NCBI GenBank assembly: GCA_016888885.1
Contig: CP069437.1
Span: 1-64,000, forward strand
DNA from: Faucicola sp902506215
GTDB taxonomy: Bacteria > Pseudomonadota > Gammaproteobacteria > Pseudomonadales > Moraxellaceae
Direction of reading: 5' to 3'
Length of the DNA: 64,000 nucleotides
Shown: positions 9,883 to 18,748 of the stretch, one piece after another
How the letters are laid out: each line of letters opens with the position of its first letter
Position numbering within the stretch: position 1 is the stretch's first letter
The notes under the pieces: model-generated
Databases searched by the model: none
What the model saw: the letters and a program-made list of their open reading frames with translations, nothing else
Told to the model about the DNA's origin: nothing
Program-made: the position numbers and the translations under genes

Positions 9883-10449
9883 TTATGGGGTAGTTGCAGT
9901 AGGCACTTTGGTGATTTTAGGAAGGCTCAATGCGACATATTGGTCAGCAATACGCTGCGCCAGGTTGTCATACAACCATACTTTAATTTGCTCAGCTTGG
10001 GGGTTGTCAGTGGCTACCACGCCTTGGTCATACTGATAGCTACGCTGTACTTGAATAGTATTAGTCAGCGTGCGAGGTTGACCATTTTCAATGGCGCGAT
10101 AAGTGACCTCTGCGCTTAACACCATGCGAATTTCGGTCAAAATACCGCGTAGCTGGTAGTTTTGCAGGCGAATGTTTTTGACTTCAATACTGGCAGGCAA
10201 GGTGGCATTTGATTGGGTGGTTGCCTTGTTATCAATCACCCTATCTTGGGTATTAATGCTTAGCTGGTCGAGCTGTTTTTTTAACGAATTTTTAACCGCA
10301 TAGGCTTCTGGGCTATTGTTAAAAATCAGCTCAGTGGTTGGGATATTTTGTGACATGGGCGCATCATACCCGCGTAGATGAAAACCACAGGCAGGTAGCT
10401 GCGTCAGTAACACACTGCTTAGGAGGATACGAAGAAATGGCTTATTCAT
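9883..10449 (-). CDS. lptE: LPS-assembly lipoprotein LptE
   Basis: LptE is the outer-membrane lipoprotein that plugs LptD and helps insert lipopolysaccharide. The 188-residue protein starts with a signal peptide and lipobox ending at Cys21, followed at once by GFHLRG, the hallmark of the family. AGG precedes the ATG. It lies between leuS and holA as in many gammaproteobacteria. A 171-bp palindromic element now separates it from leuS, so it may depend on read-through or its own promoter. Confidence 0.93.
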   Translation of the reverse strand: MNKPFLRILLSSVLLTQLPACGFHLRGYDAPMSQNIPTTELIFNNSPEAYAVKNSLKKQLDQLSINTQDRVIDNKATTQSNATLPASIEVKNIRLQNYQLRGILTEIRMVLSAEVTYRAIENGQPRTLTNTIQVQRSYQYDQGVVATDNPQAEQIKVWLYDNLAQRIADQYVALSLPKITKVPTATTP

Positions 10450-10588
10450 ATAGTTACCTGTCTGTTAGTTACCTGTCTATGATTGTCGGTATTGCTTGTG
10501 ATAACGCTTTATTATAAAGCTTCAGGTTATTATAAAGCTTTAAGGTCAAAAAGGGCTTAGGTTGCCAATAAGCCCTTGTAATCAATTA

Positions 10589-10759
10589 GGGCGTGTCCCT
10601 ATTTGGATAATGAGGCTAAAAATAGACTAAATCGCCAGCAAAACAAGGCAAATTGTGCAGATAATATTGGAATATTGTCAAACAATTTAACGCAGTTTTG
10701 CCAGATTTAGGCATTTTTAGGCCATTAAAAATACTTTGTTCCGAATTAGGGACACGCCC
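10589..10759. mobile_element. TA-flanked palindromic miniature element (MITE-like)
   Basis: A 171-bp segment has terminal inverted repeats starting GGGCGTGTCCCTA (13 bp perfect) and is flanked on both sides by TA (10587-10588 and 10760-10761). That is the target-site pattern of IS630/Tc1-mariner-like elements. The inverted symmetry continues inward imperfectly: GGCTAAAAAT...CTAAATC...GCAAAAC on the left is matched by the complement on the right. Transcripts would therefore form a long hairpin. It has no coding capacity. The right end overlaps the leuS stop codon. I see no second copy in this window, and the family is inferred only from TA flanking. Confidence 0.75.
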
Positions 10760-13419
10760 TAGGCTTTTACCACAATATTGACCAGTTTATTGGGCACCAC
10801 GATTTCTTTGACGATATCGCCGGTGATAAATTTAGCGACACTGTCGAGTTGTTTCGCTTCGGCTTTTAACCAATCGTTGTCACTGTTTGGCGCCACATCC
10901 ATTTGACCACGGATTTTGCCGTTGACTTGCACCACCATGGTGATAGTGTCTTGTACCAAGGCTGAAGTATCAACGGCTGGATAGCTTAGTGTCATCACAT
11001 CAATCCCTAACTGCTCAAGTAGGACTTCTGCCATGTGCGGCGCGTACATGGTGAGCAAGGTCAATAATGTTATGAGTGCTTCATTGGCTACCGCCAAGTC
11101 GCTATCAGAAGCGATTTCAAACGCCGTGAGTTCGTTCGACAGTTCCATTAAAAATGACACGGGCGTATTGAGCGCCAAGTTTTTGCCAAAGGCGTCATCT
11201 AATTTGCCGATCGTATCATGTGTTTTACGCCGTAGATTTTTAGCGGCTTTACTAAGCGACTGGGTATCAGTTACCGATAAGGTTGCTGCGGTTAAAGATT
11301 GTTGTGCCAAGGTTTCGGCATGCTCGATGGTATAACGCCATACTTTTTTCAAAAAGTTATACGGACCTTTTAGTCCATCGTCAATCCATTCAAGCGTTTG
11401 GTCGACAGGCGCGGTAAACATGGTGTAAAGTCGAACCGTATCTGCGCCATATTGATCAATAGTCGCTTGTGGGTCGACACCATTGTTTTTTGACTTTGAC
11501 ATTTTTTCGATTTTGCCAATTTTGACAGGCTGACCATCGGCTTTTAAGGTCGCTTCGATGGGCTGACCTTTGTCGTTGTAGCGGATATCAACTTCTTCTG
11601 GAAAGTAATAGGATTTGCTACCATCGGCATTTTCGCGAAGATAAGTACCCGCCAAGACCATGCCTTGGGTGAGTAAATTGGCAAAGGGTTCATCACCCTG
11701 CACCAAGCCTTCATCACGCATAAGCTTGTGGAAAAAACGCGCATACAGCAAATGTAACACGGCGTGCTCAACACCGCCTACATATTGATCCACAGGTAGC
11801 CATTTATCGGCGGCGACTTTATTAATCATCCCATCAGTATAATTGGGTGAGGCAAAACGCGCGTAATACCAGCTTGATTCTACAAAGGTATCAAAGGTAT
11901 CGGTTTCACGTTTGGCAGGCTTACCGCAACATGGGCAGTTGACATCGGTAAATGAAGCGAGATTGTTGAGGGGATTGCCACGTCCATCGGGCACTACATC
12001 TAAAGGTAATACCACAGGCAGCTGACTTTCAGGAACAGGTACTGTACCGCAGTCGGCACAGTTGATAACCGGAATTGGGCAACCCCAATAACGCTGACGA
12101 GATACCCCCCAATCGCGTAGCCGATAATTGATGGTTTTTTTACCCAAGCCTTTTGGCTCAAGTTGGGTTAAAATTTTGTCAAAGGCTTGTTTAAAATTTA
12201 AACCATCTAACTCGCCCGAGTTAATAGCCACGCCATTTTGCTTATCGCCATACCAGTCTTGCCAAGTCGTTGCATTAAACTGTTGACCTTGCTTGTGGGG
12301 TTCGTCTAGGTCAATCACTTGCTTGATAGGTAACTGGTATTTATTGGCAAATTCAAAGTCGCGTTCATCATGCGCAGGGACTGCCATGACAGCGCCAGAA
12401 CCGTAGCTCATTAAGACGTAGTTAGCGACCCAAACAGGCACTTGCTCACCGGTCAACGGATGGGTGACAGTCAGACCCGTATCCATACCCATTTTTTCAG
12501 CTTTAGCTAAGTCTGCTTCGGCAACTGAGCCTTTTTTGCAGGCTTCAATAAAGCTTTGTAGGGCAGGATTGGTCGCGGCCGCGTGTTTTGCCAGTGGATG
12601 CTCAGCCGCCACCGATACATAAGTCACACCCATTAAGGTATCAGGACGGGTCGTGAACACATCTAGGGTTTTTTCTTCACCATTTAAGGTATAGGGAAAA
12701 TGAATTTCCATGCCTTCAGAGCGACCAATCCAGTTGCGCTGCATAGTAATCACTTGCTGCGGCCAATGACCTTCTAGCTTATCCAAATCATTTAACAGCT
12801 CGTCTGCGTAGGCGGTGATATTAAAGTAGTACATGGGGATTTCGCGTTTTTCAATTAGCGCACCTGAGCGCCAACCGCGACCATCCACCACTTGCTCATT
12901 GGCAAGGACGGTATTATCAACAGGGTCCCAATTCACCGTTGAGAGTTTTTTGTATACCAAGCCTTTTTTGAACAGTTGTACAAATAGCCATTGTTCCCAC
13001 TTGTAATACTCTGGCGTACAAGTAGCAAATTCACGTGACCAGTCAATCGATAGTCCTAATGATTTGAGCTGCGCGCGCATATTGTCAATGTTTGAAAACG
13101 TCCACGCAGCAGGGGCGACAGCGTTGGCAATCGCCGCATTTTCTGCAGGCATACCAAACGCATCCCAGCCCATTGGTTGCAATACTTCATAACCCTTTAA
13201 CCGATAGTAACGACTCAACACATCACTAATCGTGTAGTTGCGCACGTGCCCCATGTGCAGTTTACCACTGGGGTAAGGAAACATAGACAGCAAATAACGT
13301 GACGGCTTATCTGACGCGGCATTGTTCACTTGATAGCGATTTTGCTGTTCCCATTTTTGTTGTTGGGCAGGCTCAATCTCTTGGGGTTGGTATTGACTGG
13401 TTAAAGCTGAATTACTCAT
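10759..13419 (-). CDS. leuS: Leucyl-tRNA synthetase LeuS
   Basis: LeuS charges tRNA-Leu in the cytoplasm. The class I signatures are present: the HIGH-type motif in YPSGKLHMGHVRNYT near residue 50 and KMSKSKNNG in the catalytic C-terminal half. A CP1 editing domain and cysteine pairs (CADC, CPCC) lie in the inserts. I start it at the ATG at 13419 (MSNSALTSQ), because the 18 extra residues in front do not resemble the family. The stop codon is TAG, its last base belonging to the palindromic element, while the protein end (NIVVKA) looks complete. lptE and holA follow. Confidence 0.95.
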   Translation of the reverse strand: MSNSALTSQYQPQEIEPAQQQKWEQQNRYQVNNAASDKPSRYLLSMFPYPSGKLHMGHVRNYTISDVLSRYYRLKGYEVLQPMGWDAFGMPAENAAIANAVAPAAWTFSNIDNMRAQLKSLGLSIDWSREFATCTPEYYKWEQWLFVQLFKKGLVYKKLSTVNWDPVDNTVLANEQVVDGRGWRSGALIEKREIPMYYFNITAYADELLNDLDKLEGHWPQQVITMQRNWIGRSEGMEIHFPYTLNGEEKTLDVFTTRPDTLMGVTYVSVAAEHPLAKHAAATNPALQSFIEACKKGSVAEADLAKAEKMGMDTGLTVTHPLTGEQVPVWVANYVLMSYGSGAVMAVPAHDERDFEFANKYQLPIKQVIDLDEPHKQGQQFNATTWQDWYGDKQNGVAINSGELDGLNFKQAFDKILTQLEPKGLGKKTINYRLRDWGVSRQRYWGCPIPVINCADCGTVPVPESQLPVVLPLDVVPDGRGNPLNNLASFTDVNCPCCGKPAKRETDTFDTFVESSWYYARFASPNYTDGMINKVAADKWLPVDQYVGGVEHAVLHLLYARFFHKLMRDEGLVQGDEPFANLLTQGMVLAGTYLRENADGSKSYYFPEEVDIRYNDKGQPIEATLKADGQPVKIGKIEKMSKSKNNGVDPQATIDQYGADTVRLYTMFTAPVDQTLEWIDDGLKGPYNFLKKVWRYTIEHAETLAQQSLTAATLSVTDTQSLSKAAKNLRRKTHDTIGKLDDAFGKNLALNTPVSFLMELSNELTAFEIASDSDLAVANEALITLLTLLTMYAPHMAEVLLEQLGIDVMTLSYPAVDTSALVQDTITMVVQVNGKIRGQMDVAPNSDNDWLKAEAKQLDSVAKFITGDIVKEIVVPNKLVNIVVKA

Positions 13420-13514
13420 AATGGTCTGAATTTGCAGTATTTGAATGGGAAAGTATATTAAGCCCCATAGCATAGCCTAAAACCGTAAAAATTGCGATAA
13501 AAAAAGGAGCCAAT

Positions 13515-13868
13515 ATGAGCATCACCATCTACGGTATCAAAAATTGTAGCACCATGAAAAAGGCGTTTGATAAATTAACTGCACTGGGTTTGGAGTATGA
13601 ATTTTTTGACTATAAAAAACAGGCGATAGACAAAACGACATTAGCCCATTGGGTAAAGCGAGCAGGTATAGATAAGGTATTAAACACCAAAGGCACAACC
13701 TACCGCAAACTTAGCGATGCGCAAAAAGCCCAAATCAAGCAAGATGTGGATGCTGCGTTAGATATGATGGTAGCTAAGCCAAGTATGATTAAGCGCCCGA
13801 TTGTCGTCTCAGACAATGAGTTAATCATTGGTTTTGATGAAATTGCCTTTGAAAAACTAGCCAAGTGA
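13515..13868 (+). CDS. ArsC/Spx-family reductase, YffB-like
   Basis: This 117-residue thioredoxin-fold protein belongs to the ArsC/Spx superfamily. The start reads YGIKNCSTMKKAFDKL, matching the single-cysteine active-site helix of the YffB branch, and RPIVV near residue 95 is the conserved cis-Pro region. Its substrate is unknown; YffB proteins have been proposed to be glutathione-dependent thiol reductases rather than true arsenate reductases. AGGAG precedes the ATG. It is divergent from leuS and convergent with ccoP, with a shared terminator. Confidence 0.85.
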   Translation: MSITIYGIKNCSTMKKAFDKLTALGLEYEFFDYKKQAIDKTTLAHWVKRAGIDKVLNTKGTTYRKLSDAQKAQIKQDVDAALDMMVAKPSMIKRPIVVSDNELIIGFDEIAFEKLAK

Positions 13869-13906
13869 AAAAATAAGCAGGTAAAGAGGGACAAATCAAT
13901 CGCCAA

Positions 13907-13938
13907 TAAAAAAGCGAGTGATTAAAACTCGCTTTTTT
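13907..13938. terminator. Bidirectional terminator between the YffB-like gene and ccoP
   Basis: Arms AAGCGAGT and ACTCGCTT are flanked by A6 on the left and T6 on the right, so the hairpin can end transcripts from both convergent genes. Confidence 0.8.
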
Positions 13939-13954
13939 AAGTAGCAGGTAAAAA

Positions 13955-15133
13955 TTATTTTACCGCACTAGCAACCGAAGATTTTACCGCATTGGCAGTT
14001 TCAACTGGGGTAGAGGCTGCACCACGTTCTTTATTAACAACAGTGGTTGGCGTCATCACAGAAGCGTCTTGTTTGTGATCGCTTAATGAATAAACATACG
14101 CTGCCAATAACATAATACGCTCGTTACCCAGTTTGGTATCCCAATGTGGCATCACACCGGCACGACCATTACGTATCGTAGTACGAACTGTTTCCCGGTC
14201 GCCACCATACAACCACGTGTCATCCGTTAAGTTAACAGCACCGACATCAGGGTTACCTTTACCATCTTTACCATGACATACCGCACAGTTGGCATCAAAA
14301 ATACCCTTGCCTTGATTAACCAAAGTTTGGTTTAACTGACCATTTTCTTTTGAACCATGACCGGGTGATAGTGATAATACATATTCAGCTACGGCGCGAA
14401 CACCGTCTTCACCAATCTGCGCTTTCCAAGCTGGCATACCACCGACTCGACCATGATTTAGGGTTAACAATATTTTATCGGGTGTACCGCCATAAATCCA
14501 GTCATTGTCCGTCAAGTTTGGATAACCGGGTGCACCATGCGCTTGTGAGCCATGACACACTGAACAGTTTTGTAAGAACAAACGCTGACCAATTTTAATC
14601 GCTTGCGGGTCTTGAGAAAGTTTTATAACGGCAGGTGCCAGCCCTACAATATCTTTATCAATTTGCGATTTTAATTCGGCATTCGGTTCTGCATTTTTAG
14701 CTTGCTGTGCTTGTAATTTAGCAAGGCTATCAATTTGTGCCGTTACCGCTTTGTCTTTTAAGATTTTATCATTGAACGTGCGAGTAAATACGGCATTATT
14801 GCGCTCAAGATCGGATGCTAATTCATTAGCACTGGTCCAAGGAACATCTTGCCCATCTACTTTTACCGTAGTAATACCTTTCCATGAGCCTGGCAATATT
14901 GATGGGAACAATAGCATGTACAGTAGTGCCCAAGCTAATGAACCCCAAAAGATTGCTAACCACCATTTTGGTAATGGACGGTCAAACTCTTGGATACCAT
15001 CGTATTCATGGCCTGTGGTACCGTCATCCGACATTTTTGGGCGATAACCCAATACACCGACTAACCAGCACAAAATCCAAGCCCAACAAGCGATGGAAAA
15101 TAGGGTTATCCAAAAACTCCAAAATCCACTCAT
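13955..15133 (-). CDS. ccoP: cbb3 cytochrome c oxidase subunit III, CcoP
   Basis: CcoP is the di-heme subunit that feeds electrons into the cbb3 high-affinity terminal oxidase of the inner membrane. N-terminal hydrophobic segments (about residues 5-28 and 57-80) anchor it. Two CXXCH heme c motifs follow in the periplasmic part (CSVCHG and CAVCHG), each with a later Met ligand region (GGMPAW, GVMPHW). At 392 residues it is longer than many CcoP, mainly through the linker and an Ala/Val-rich tail. The start overlaps the ccoQ stop (ATGA), showing translational coupling. It is the last gene of ccoNOQP. Confidence 0.95.
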   Translation of the reverse strand: MSGFWSFWITLFSIACWAWILCWLVGVLGYRPKMSDDGTTGHEYDGIQEFDRPLPKWWLAIFWGSLAWALLYMLLFPSILPGSWKGITTVKVDGQDVPWTSANELASDLERNNAVFTRTFNDKILKDKAVTAQIDSLAKLQAQQAKNAEPNAELKSQIDKDIVGLAPAVIKLSQDPQAIKIGQRLFLQNCSVCHGSQAHGAPGYPNLTDNDWIYGGTPDKILLTLNHGRVGGMPAWKAQIGEDGVRAVAEYVLSLSPGHGSKENGQLNQTLVNQGKGIFDANCAVCHGKDGKGNPDVGAVNLTDDTWLYGGDRETVRTTIRNGRAGVMPHWDTKLGNERIMLLAAYVYSLSDHKQDASVMTPTTVVNKERGAASTPVETANAVKSSVASAVK

Positions 15134-15303
15134 TTTTTATCCTTATTGCGTTGTGATGCATCTGTTAGGTCTTCGTCATCTAACGCAAGTTTTGCATCTT
15201 CTTCAAATCGTTTGCGATTCTTTGGCGAGTAAGCCCACCAAACAATCGCAATAAAAGCGATAAACGCTGCGACCGTTGCGATACTGTGTAATGTGCCCAA
15301 CAT
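15130..15303 (-). CDS. ccoQ: cbb3 oxidase small subunit CcoQ
   Basis: This 57-residue protein starts MLGTLHSIATVAAF, forms one TM helix (about residues 8-25, ending VWWAYSPKNRKRF), and has an acidic, charged tail, the form of CcoQ/FixQ. CcoQ stabilises the cbb3 complex. Its ATG overlaps the ccoO stop (TAATG) and its TGA overlaps the ccoP start (ATGA), so it is tightly coupled on both sides. Confidence 0.9.
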   Translation of the reverse strand: MLGTLHSIATVAAFIAFIAIVWWAYSPKNRKRFEEDAKLALDDEDLTDASQRNKDKK

Positions 15304-15920
15304 TAACGTTGACCTTTCATTGCAGTGCCCAGTTGTTGTAAATACGCAACAACAGCATCGAGCTCAGTTTTACCTTGTACCGCATCGGGTGCAGCTGCAA
15401 TATCAGCATCGCTATAAGGCACGCCGAAATGGTCGCGGAATAGACGCATTTTTGCTTGTACTTTGTCAGGGTTAACTTCATTTTTTGCTAACCAAGCAAA
15501 TGATGGCATCACAGATTCAGGTACTAATGATTGTGGGTTAATTAAATGTTCGCGTTGCCAGTCATCAGAATAACGTCCACCAACCCGCGCAAGATCAGGT
15601 CCAGTACGCTTGGAACCCCATAAGAAGGGGTGATCCCAAGCGGATTCAGCAGCGCGCGAATAAGGTCCATAACGTTCCACTTCAGCCCGAAGAGGACGAA
15701 CCATTTGGGTATGACAGACGTGACAGCCTTCACGAATATAAATATCACGACCTTCTAATTCAAGTGCGGTCCATGGCTTCATATTGGGCAAAGGTTGGTT
15801 AACCTCTTTGGTATAAATCAATGGCACGATTTCTACCAAAGTGGCAAAGCTGATAGACACAACGATTAGGATAAGTAGAAGACCCGTGTTTTTTTCAATA
15901 ATTTCGTGATTGATTTGCAT
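15303..15920 (-). CDS. ccoO: cbb3 oxidase subunit II, CcoO
   Basis: CcoO is the mono-heme c subunit of the cbb3 oxidase. The 205-residue protein has one N-terminal TM helix (about residues 12-33), a CHVCHT heme c motif near residue 65, and a later Met ligand segment (SVMPSFAWL). GGAGAG precedes its start. It follows ccoN by 10 bp and overlaps ccoQ by one base. Confidence 0.96.
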   Translation of the reverse strand: MQINHEIIEKNTGLLLILIVVSISFATLVEIVPLIYTKEVNQPLPNMKPWTALELEGRDIYIREGCHVCHTQMVRPLRAEVERYGPYSRAAESAWDHPFLWGSKRTGPDLARVGGRYSDDWQREHLINPQSLVPESVMPSFAWLAKNEVNPDKVQAKMRLFRDHFGVPYSDADIAAAPDAVQGKTELDAVVAYLQQLGTAMKGQR

Positions 15921-15930
15921 GAGTCTCTCC

Positions 15931-17403
15931 TTAAATCTGTTTTGCGGTAGCAGTTTCTACTACAGGTGTAGTGGTATCCGCTACTTCAACAGTTTTAGTG
16001 CTTGGCATCGTGATGGTTTTGTAGACGTTGTAAGCCATAACGACCATACCTGTGACATACAATAAACCACCAAATGCACGACCAATGTAAGGATAGTGCG
16101 AGAACAAGACAGTATCAACGAAACTATACACCAGCGTTCCATCTGGATTTGTAGCACGCCACATCATACCTTGACCAATACCTGAAATCCAAAGCGATAC
16201 GATGTAGAAAATAGTACCTGCGGTAGCCAGCCAAAAGTGCGTGGTGATTAAGTCAGTTGAATACATTTTTTGTTTGTTCCAAATACGTGGAATCAATACA
16301 TATAATGAACCAACCGTAATCATACCAACCCAACCTAGCGCACCAGAATGCACGTGACCTATCGTCCAGTCAGTATTGTGGGATAACGCATTGACGGTTT
16401 TGATTGACATCATCGGACCTTCAAACGTTGACATCGCATAGAATGACAGTGCAACAATCAAGAAACGAATAATAGGGTCTGTGCGAAGTTTATCCCAGCT
16501 ACCAGATAAGGTAAGTACACCATTAATCATACCGCCCCATGAAGGCGCAAATAAAATGATAGAGAATACCATCCCTAAAGACTGTGCCCAGTCAGGGAGT
16601 GCTGAATAGTGAAGATGGTGACCACCCGCCCACATATAAGACGCGATTAACGCCCAAAAGTGGATAATAGATAAACGATAAGAGTAAATAGGACGACCGA
16701 TCTGTACAGGCACAAAATAATACATCATACCTAAAAACGCGGCTGTTAAGTAAAAACCTACGGCGTTGTGACCATACCACCATTGCACCATAGCGTCAGT
16801 TGCACCGCCAAACAACGAATACGACTTCCAGAAGCTCACAGGGATTGCCATACTATTGACAATATGCAGTAACGCAATAGTCAAAATAAATGCAGCAAAG
16901 AACCAGTTAGCAACGTAGATATGCGAAGTTTTGCGTTTCAATAACGTACCAAAGAACACAATAGCATAAGATATCCACACCACGGCAATTAAAATATCAA
17001 TGGGCCATTCAAGCTCAGCATATTCTTTAGAAGACGTTAAACCCAAGGGTAGGGTAATAATTGCGCCAACAATAACAAGATTCCACCCCCAAAAGGTGAA
17101 CCAGGCTAGATAAGGTGCGAATAAACGCGTTTTACACGTTCTTTGAACGATATAATATGAAGTTGCGAATAACGCACAACCACCAAATGCAAAAATCACC
17201 GCGTTGGTGTGCAATGGACGCAAGTGGCTAAATGTTAGCCAAGGGATACCAAAATTGAGGGCAGGCCATGCCAATTGTGATGCAATGAACACCCCAATTG
17301 CCATACCGATAATACCATATACTACCGCCATGATTGAGAACAACTTAATGATGTCCACTTCATAATCATCGGTAATAGGTATTGCTGTGTTTTGTAAATT
17401 CAT
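15931..17403 (-). CDS. ccoN: cbb3 oxidase subunit I, CcoN
   Basis: CcoN is the catalytic heme-copper subunit that reduces O2 at low oxygen tension. The 490-residue polytopic protein carries the His ligands of the family (for example FSHLRPLHTNAVIF, WWYGHNAVGF, HHLHYSALPDW and IGHVHSGALGW). AAGGAAA lies ahead of the ATG. It leads ccoNOQP. The 519-bp upstream region is shared with the divergent SCP2-domain gene; I did not find a convincing FNR/ANR box there. No ccoGHIS assembly genes are in the window. Confidence 0.97.
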   Translation of the reverse strand: MNLQNTAIPITDDYEVDIIKLFSIMAVVYGIIGMAIGVFIASQLAWPALNFGIPWLTFSHLRPLHTNAVIFAFGGCALFATSYYIVQRTCKTRLFAPYLAWFTFWGWNLVIVGAIITLPLGLTSSKEYAELEWPIDILIAVVWISYAIVFFGTLLKRKTSHIYVANWFFAAFILTIALLHIVNSMAIPVSFWKSYSLFGGATDAMVQWWYGHNAVGFYLTAAFLGMMYYFVPVQIGRPIYSYRLSIIHFWALIASYMWAGGHHLHYSALPDWAQSLGMVFSIILFAPSWGGMINGVLTLSGSWDKLRTDPIIRFLIVALSFYAMSTFEGPMMSIKTVNALSHNTDWTIGHVHSGALGWVGMITVGSLYVLIPRIWNKQKMYSTDLITTHFWLATAGTIFYIVSLWISGIGQGMMWRATNPDGTLVYSFVDTVLFSHYPYIGRAFGGLLYVTGMVVMAYNVYKTITMPSTKTVEVADTTTPVVETATAKQI

Positions 17404-17922
17404 TCGATGATTTCCTTTACAGCCTATATTATCAACAAGTTTAAGCAGAAATCTCCTTTGTGCCTGTCAATAAAACTATCCGGTCAGAGGCGTTGGCGCT
17501 AGTTATTTTTTTATAAGATAGGCTAACTGTTTAGTGGCTAGTTTCAGGATGAATGTTAAAGAAATTAGCGGCTAAATCTTGACGCAAAACAGTAAATTTA
17601 CAAGCAGTAAAATAGGCTCAAACTCACGATTCTCACCAAGTATTGTAACTTAATCTTTGCTAAATATCATCTAATGTAACGTTCATAGCGCAAAAAAAAA
17701 TTACATACCAACTATTATAATATGAAAAATAAAAAAAACCATGTAAATTGTGGGGATTTTTTTAACATCCCATACACTATCTAGTAACAATGCTAAAAAT
17801 GGTTAACCGAGCGCCATTATCGTTGTTCTACAAATAGGTTTATTATGCGTTAGAGAATTGTCATTCATACAAAATCTCGGTAAGATGCACAAGTTCTAAA
17901 CTAACGATAAGGAGAGTTTAAA
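17404..17922. other. 519-bp divergent intergenic region between ccoN and the SCP2-domain gene
   Basis: It is AT-rich with A and T homopolymers around 17690-17765 and holds no credible open frame. The right end contains a sigma70-like promoter for the SCP2-domain gene (17858-17886). On the ccoN side I see only weak -10-like sequences (GATAATATAG next to the ribosome site) and no full TTGAT-N4-ATCAA box. Confidence 0.7.
17858..17886 (+). promoter_or_regulatory. Sigma70-like promoter of the SCP2-domain gene
   Basis: TTGTCA (17858-17863) and TAAGAT (17881-17886) are separated by 17 bp, 36 bp before the ATG. Confidence 0.55.
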
Positions 17923-18312
17923 ATGGCTAAAATTTTAACACAAGAATGGTTTGATAAAGTTGACGAATTAACCAACAAAGCAGGTGACTTAAATCTACCA
18001 CCCGCGATTAAAAATATGTCAATTAATTTACAAGTCACAGATAGCGACAATCAAGAAGTCAATGCCGCTTTTTATGATGGCACGATTCATCAAGGTTTGA
18101 AAGATGGCGCTTTAACCACCTTAAAACTGGATGCCGATACCTTAAAAGCAATCTTTTTAGATCGTGATATGAACCGTGCGATGGAAGCCTTCATGGCTGG
18201 CAAAATCCGCGTCGAAGGCGATATGGGACAATTAATGTCTATCCAAACCGCAAGCCCAAGCGCTGAGCAAAAACAGCTTTTCAAAGACATCTTAGCCAAT
18301 ACACAAGTGTAA
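17923..18312 (+). CDS. SCP2 sterol-binding domain protein
   Basis: The 129-residue protein is a stand-alone SCP2-like lipid-binding domain: an N-terminal helix, beta strands (SINLQVTDSDNQEVNAAFYDG), and a C-terminal helix pair with FMAGKIRVEGDMGQLM, the characteristic G-K-I/L-x-x-x-G-D pattern. Such proteins bind hydrophobic ligands; the natural ligand is not known. A strong AAGGAG precedes the ATG. It is divergent from the cbb3 operon and seems to be transcribed alone. Confidence 0.85.
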   Translation: MAKILTQEWFDKVDELTNKAGDLNLPPAIKNMSINLQVTDSDNQEVNAAFYDGTIHQGLKDGALTTLKLDADTLKAIFLDRDMNRAMEAFMAGKIRVEGDMGQLMSIQTASPSAEQKQLFKDILANTQV

Positions 18313-18347
18313 ATGGGCTGATTAAATAATTTTAGATATTGCGCGCA

Positions 18348-18611
18348 TTATCCGTGTGTTAAGCGAAATATCACTAACACCCCGAGCACAAAGAAAATCA
18401 TCGATAATATTCGGTGATTTTTTTTATCGCCTGCTTGGGTGGGGTACAGTAGCAAACCTGTGGTATAAACCATCAGACCATTGACTGGGCTAGTTTGAGT
18501 AGCTAAGGTCGTTTGAGCAGATAGTGGGAGTGGGCTGTGATTTACCAATCCAGTCTGGGCTTGGGTAGCGTCTGAAGTTGAAACTGCGGATTTAGTCGAC
18601 TGATTTGGCAT
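18348..18611 (-). CDS. Small hypothetical protein with one C-terminal membrane segment
   Basis: I do not recognise this 87-residue protein. The first half is polar, rich in Ser, Thr and Gln. The C-terminal part has a hydrophobic stretch (SMIFFVLGVLVIFRL) likely to cross the membrane. GGAAG lies ahead of the ATG. It sits between the SCP2-domain gene and the IS element. It could be spurious, but its start site and membrane segment look reasonable. Confidence 0.4.
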   Translation of the reverse strand: MPNQSTKSAVSTSDATQAQTGLVNHSPLPLSAQTTLATQTSPVNGLMVYTTGLLLYPTQAGDKKNHRILSMIFFVLGVLVIFRLTHG

Positions 18612-18748
18612 GGGTCATCTTCCCAAAATAACTGATATAACACTCATAAACGTTAGCGGATGATGTTGCGTAGACGGCTGAGCCGCTATAGAATTTATGA
18701 CGTTGATTGATAAAAATTGATTAAAATCAAATTTAAAATAACGATAAT

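Noticed and set aside
17404..17922. FNR/ANR box for ccoNOQP
   Set aside because: cbb3 operons are often under such control, but I found no full TTGAT-N4-ATCAA palindrome here.
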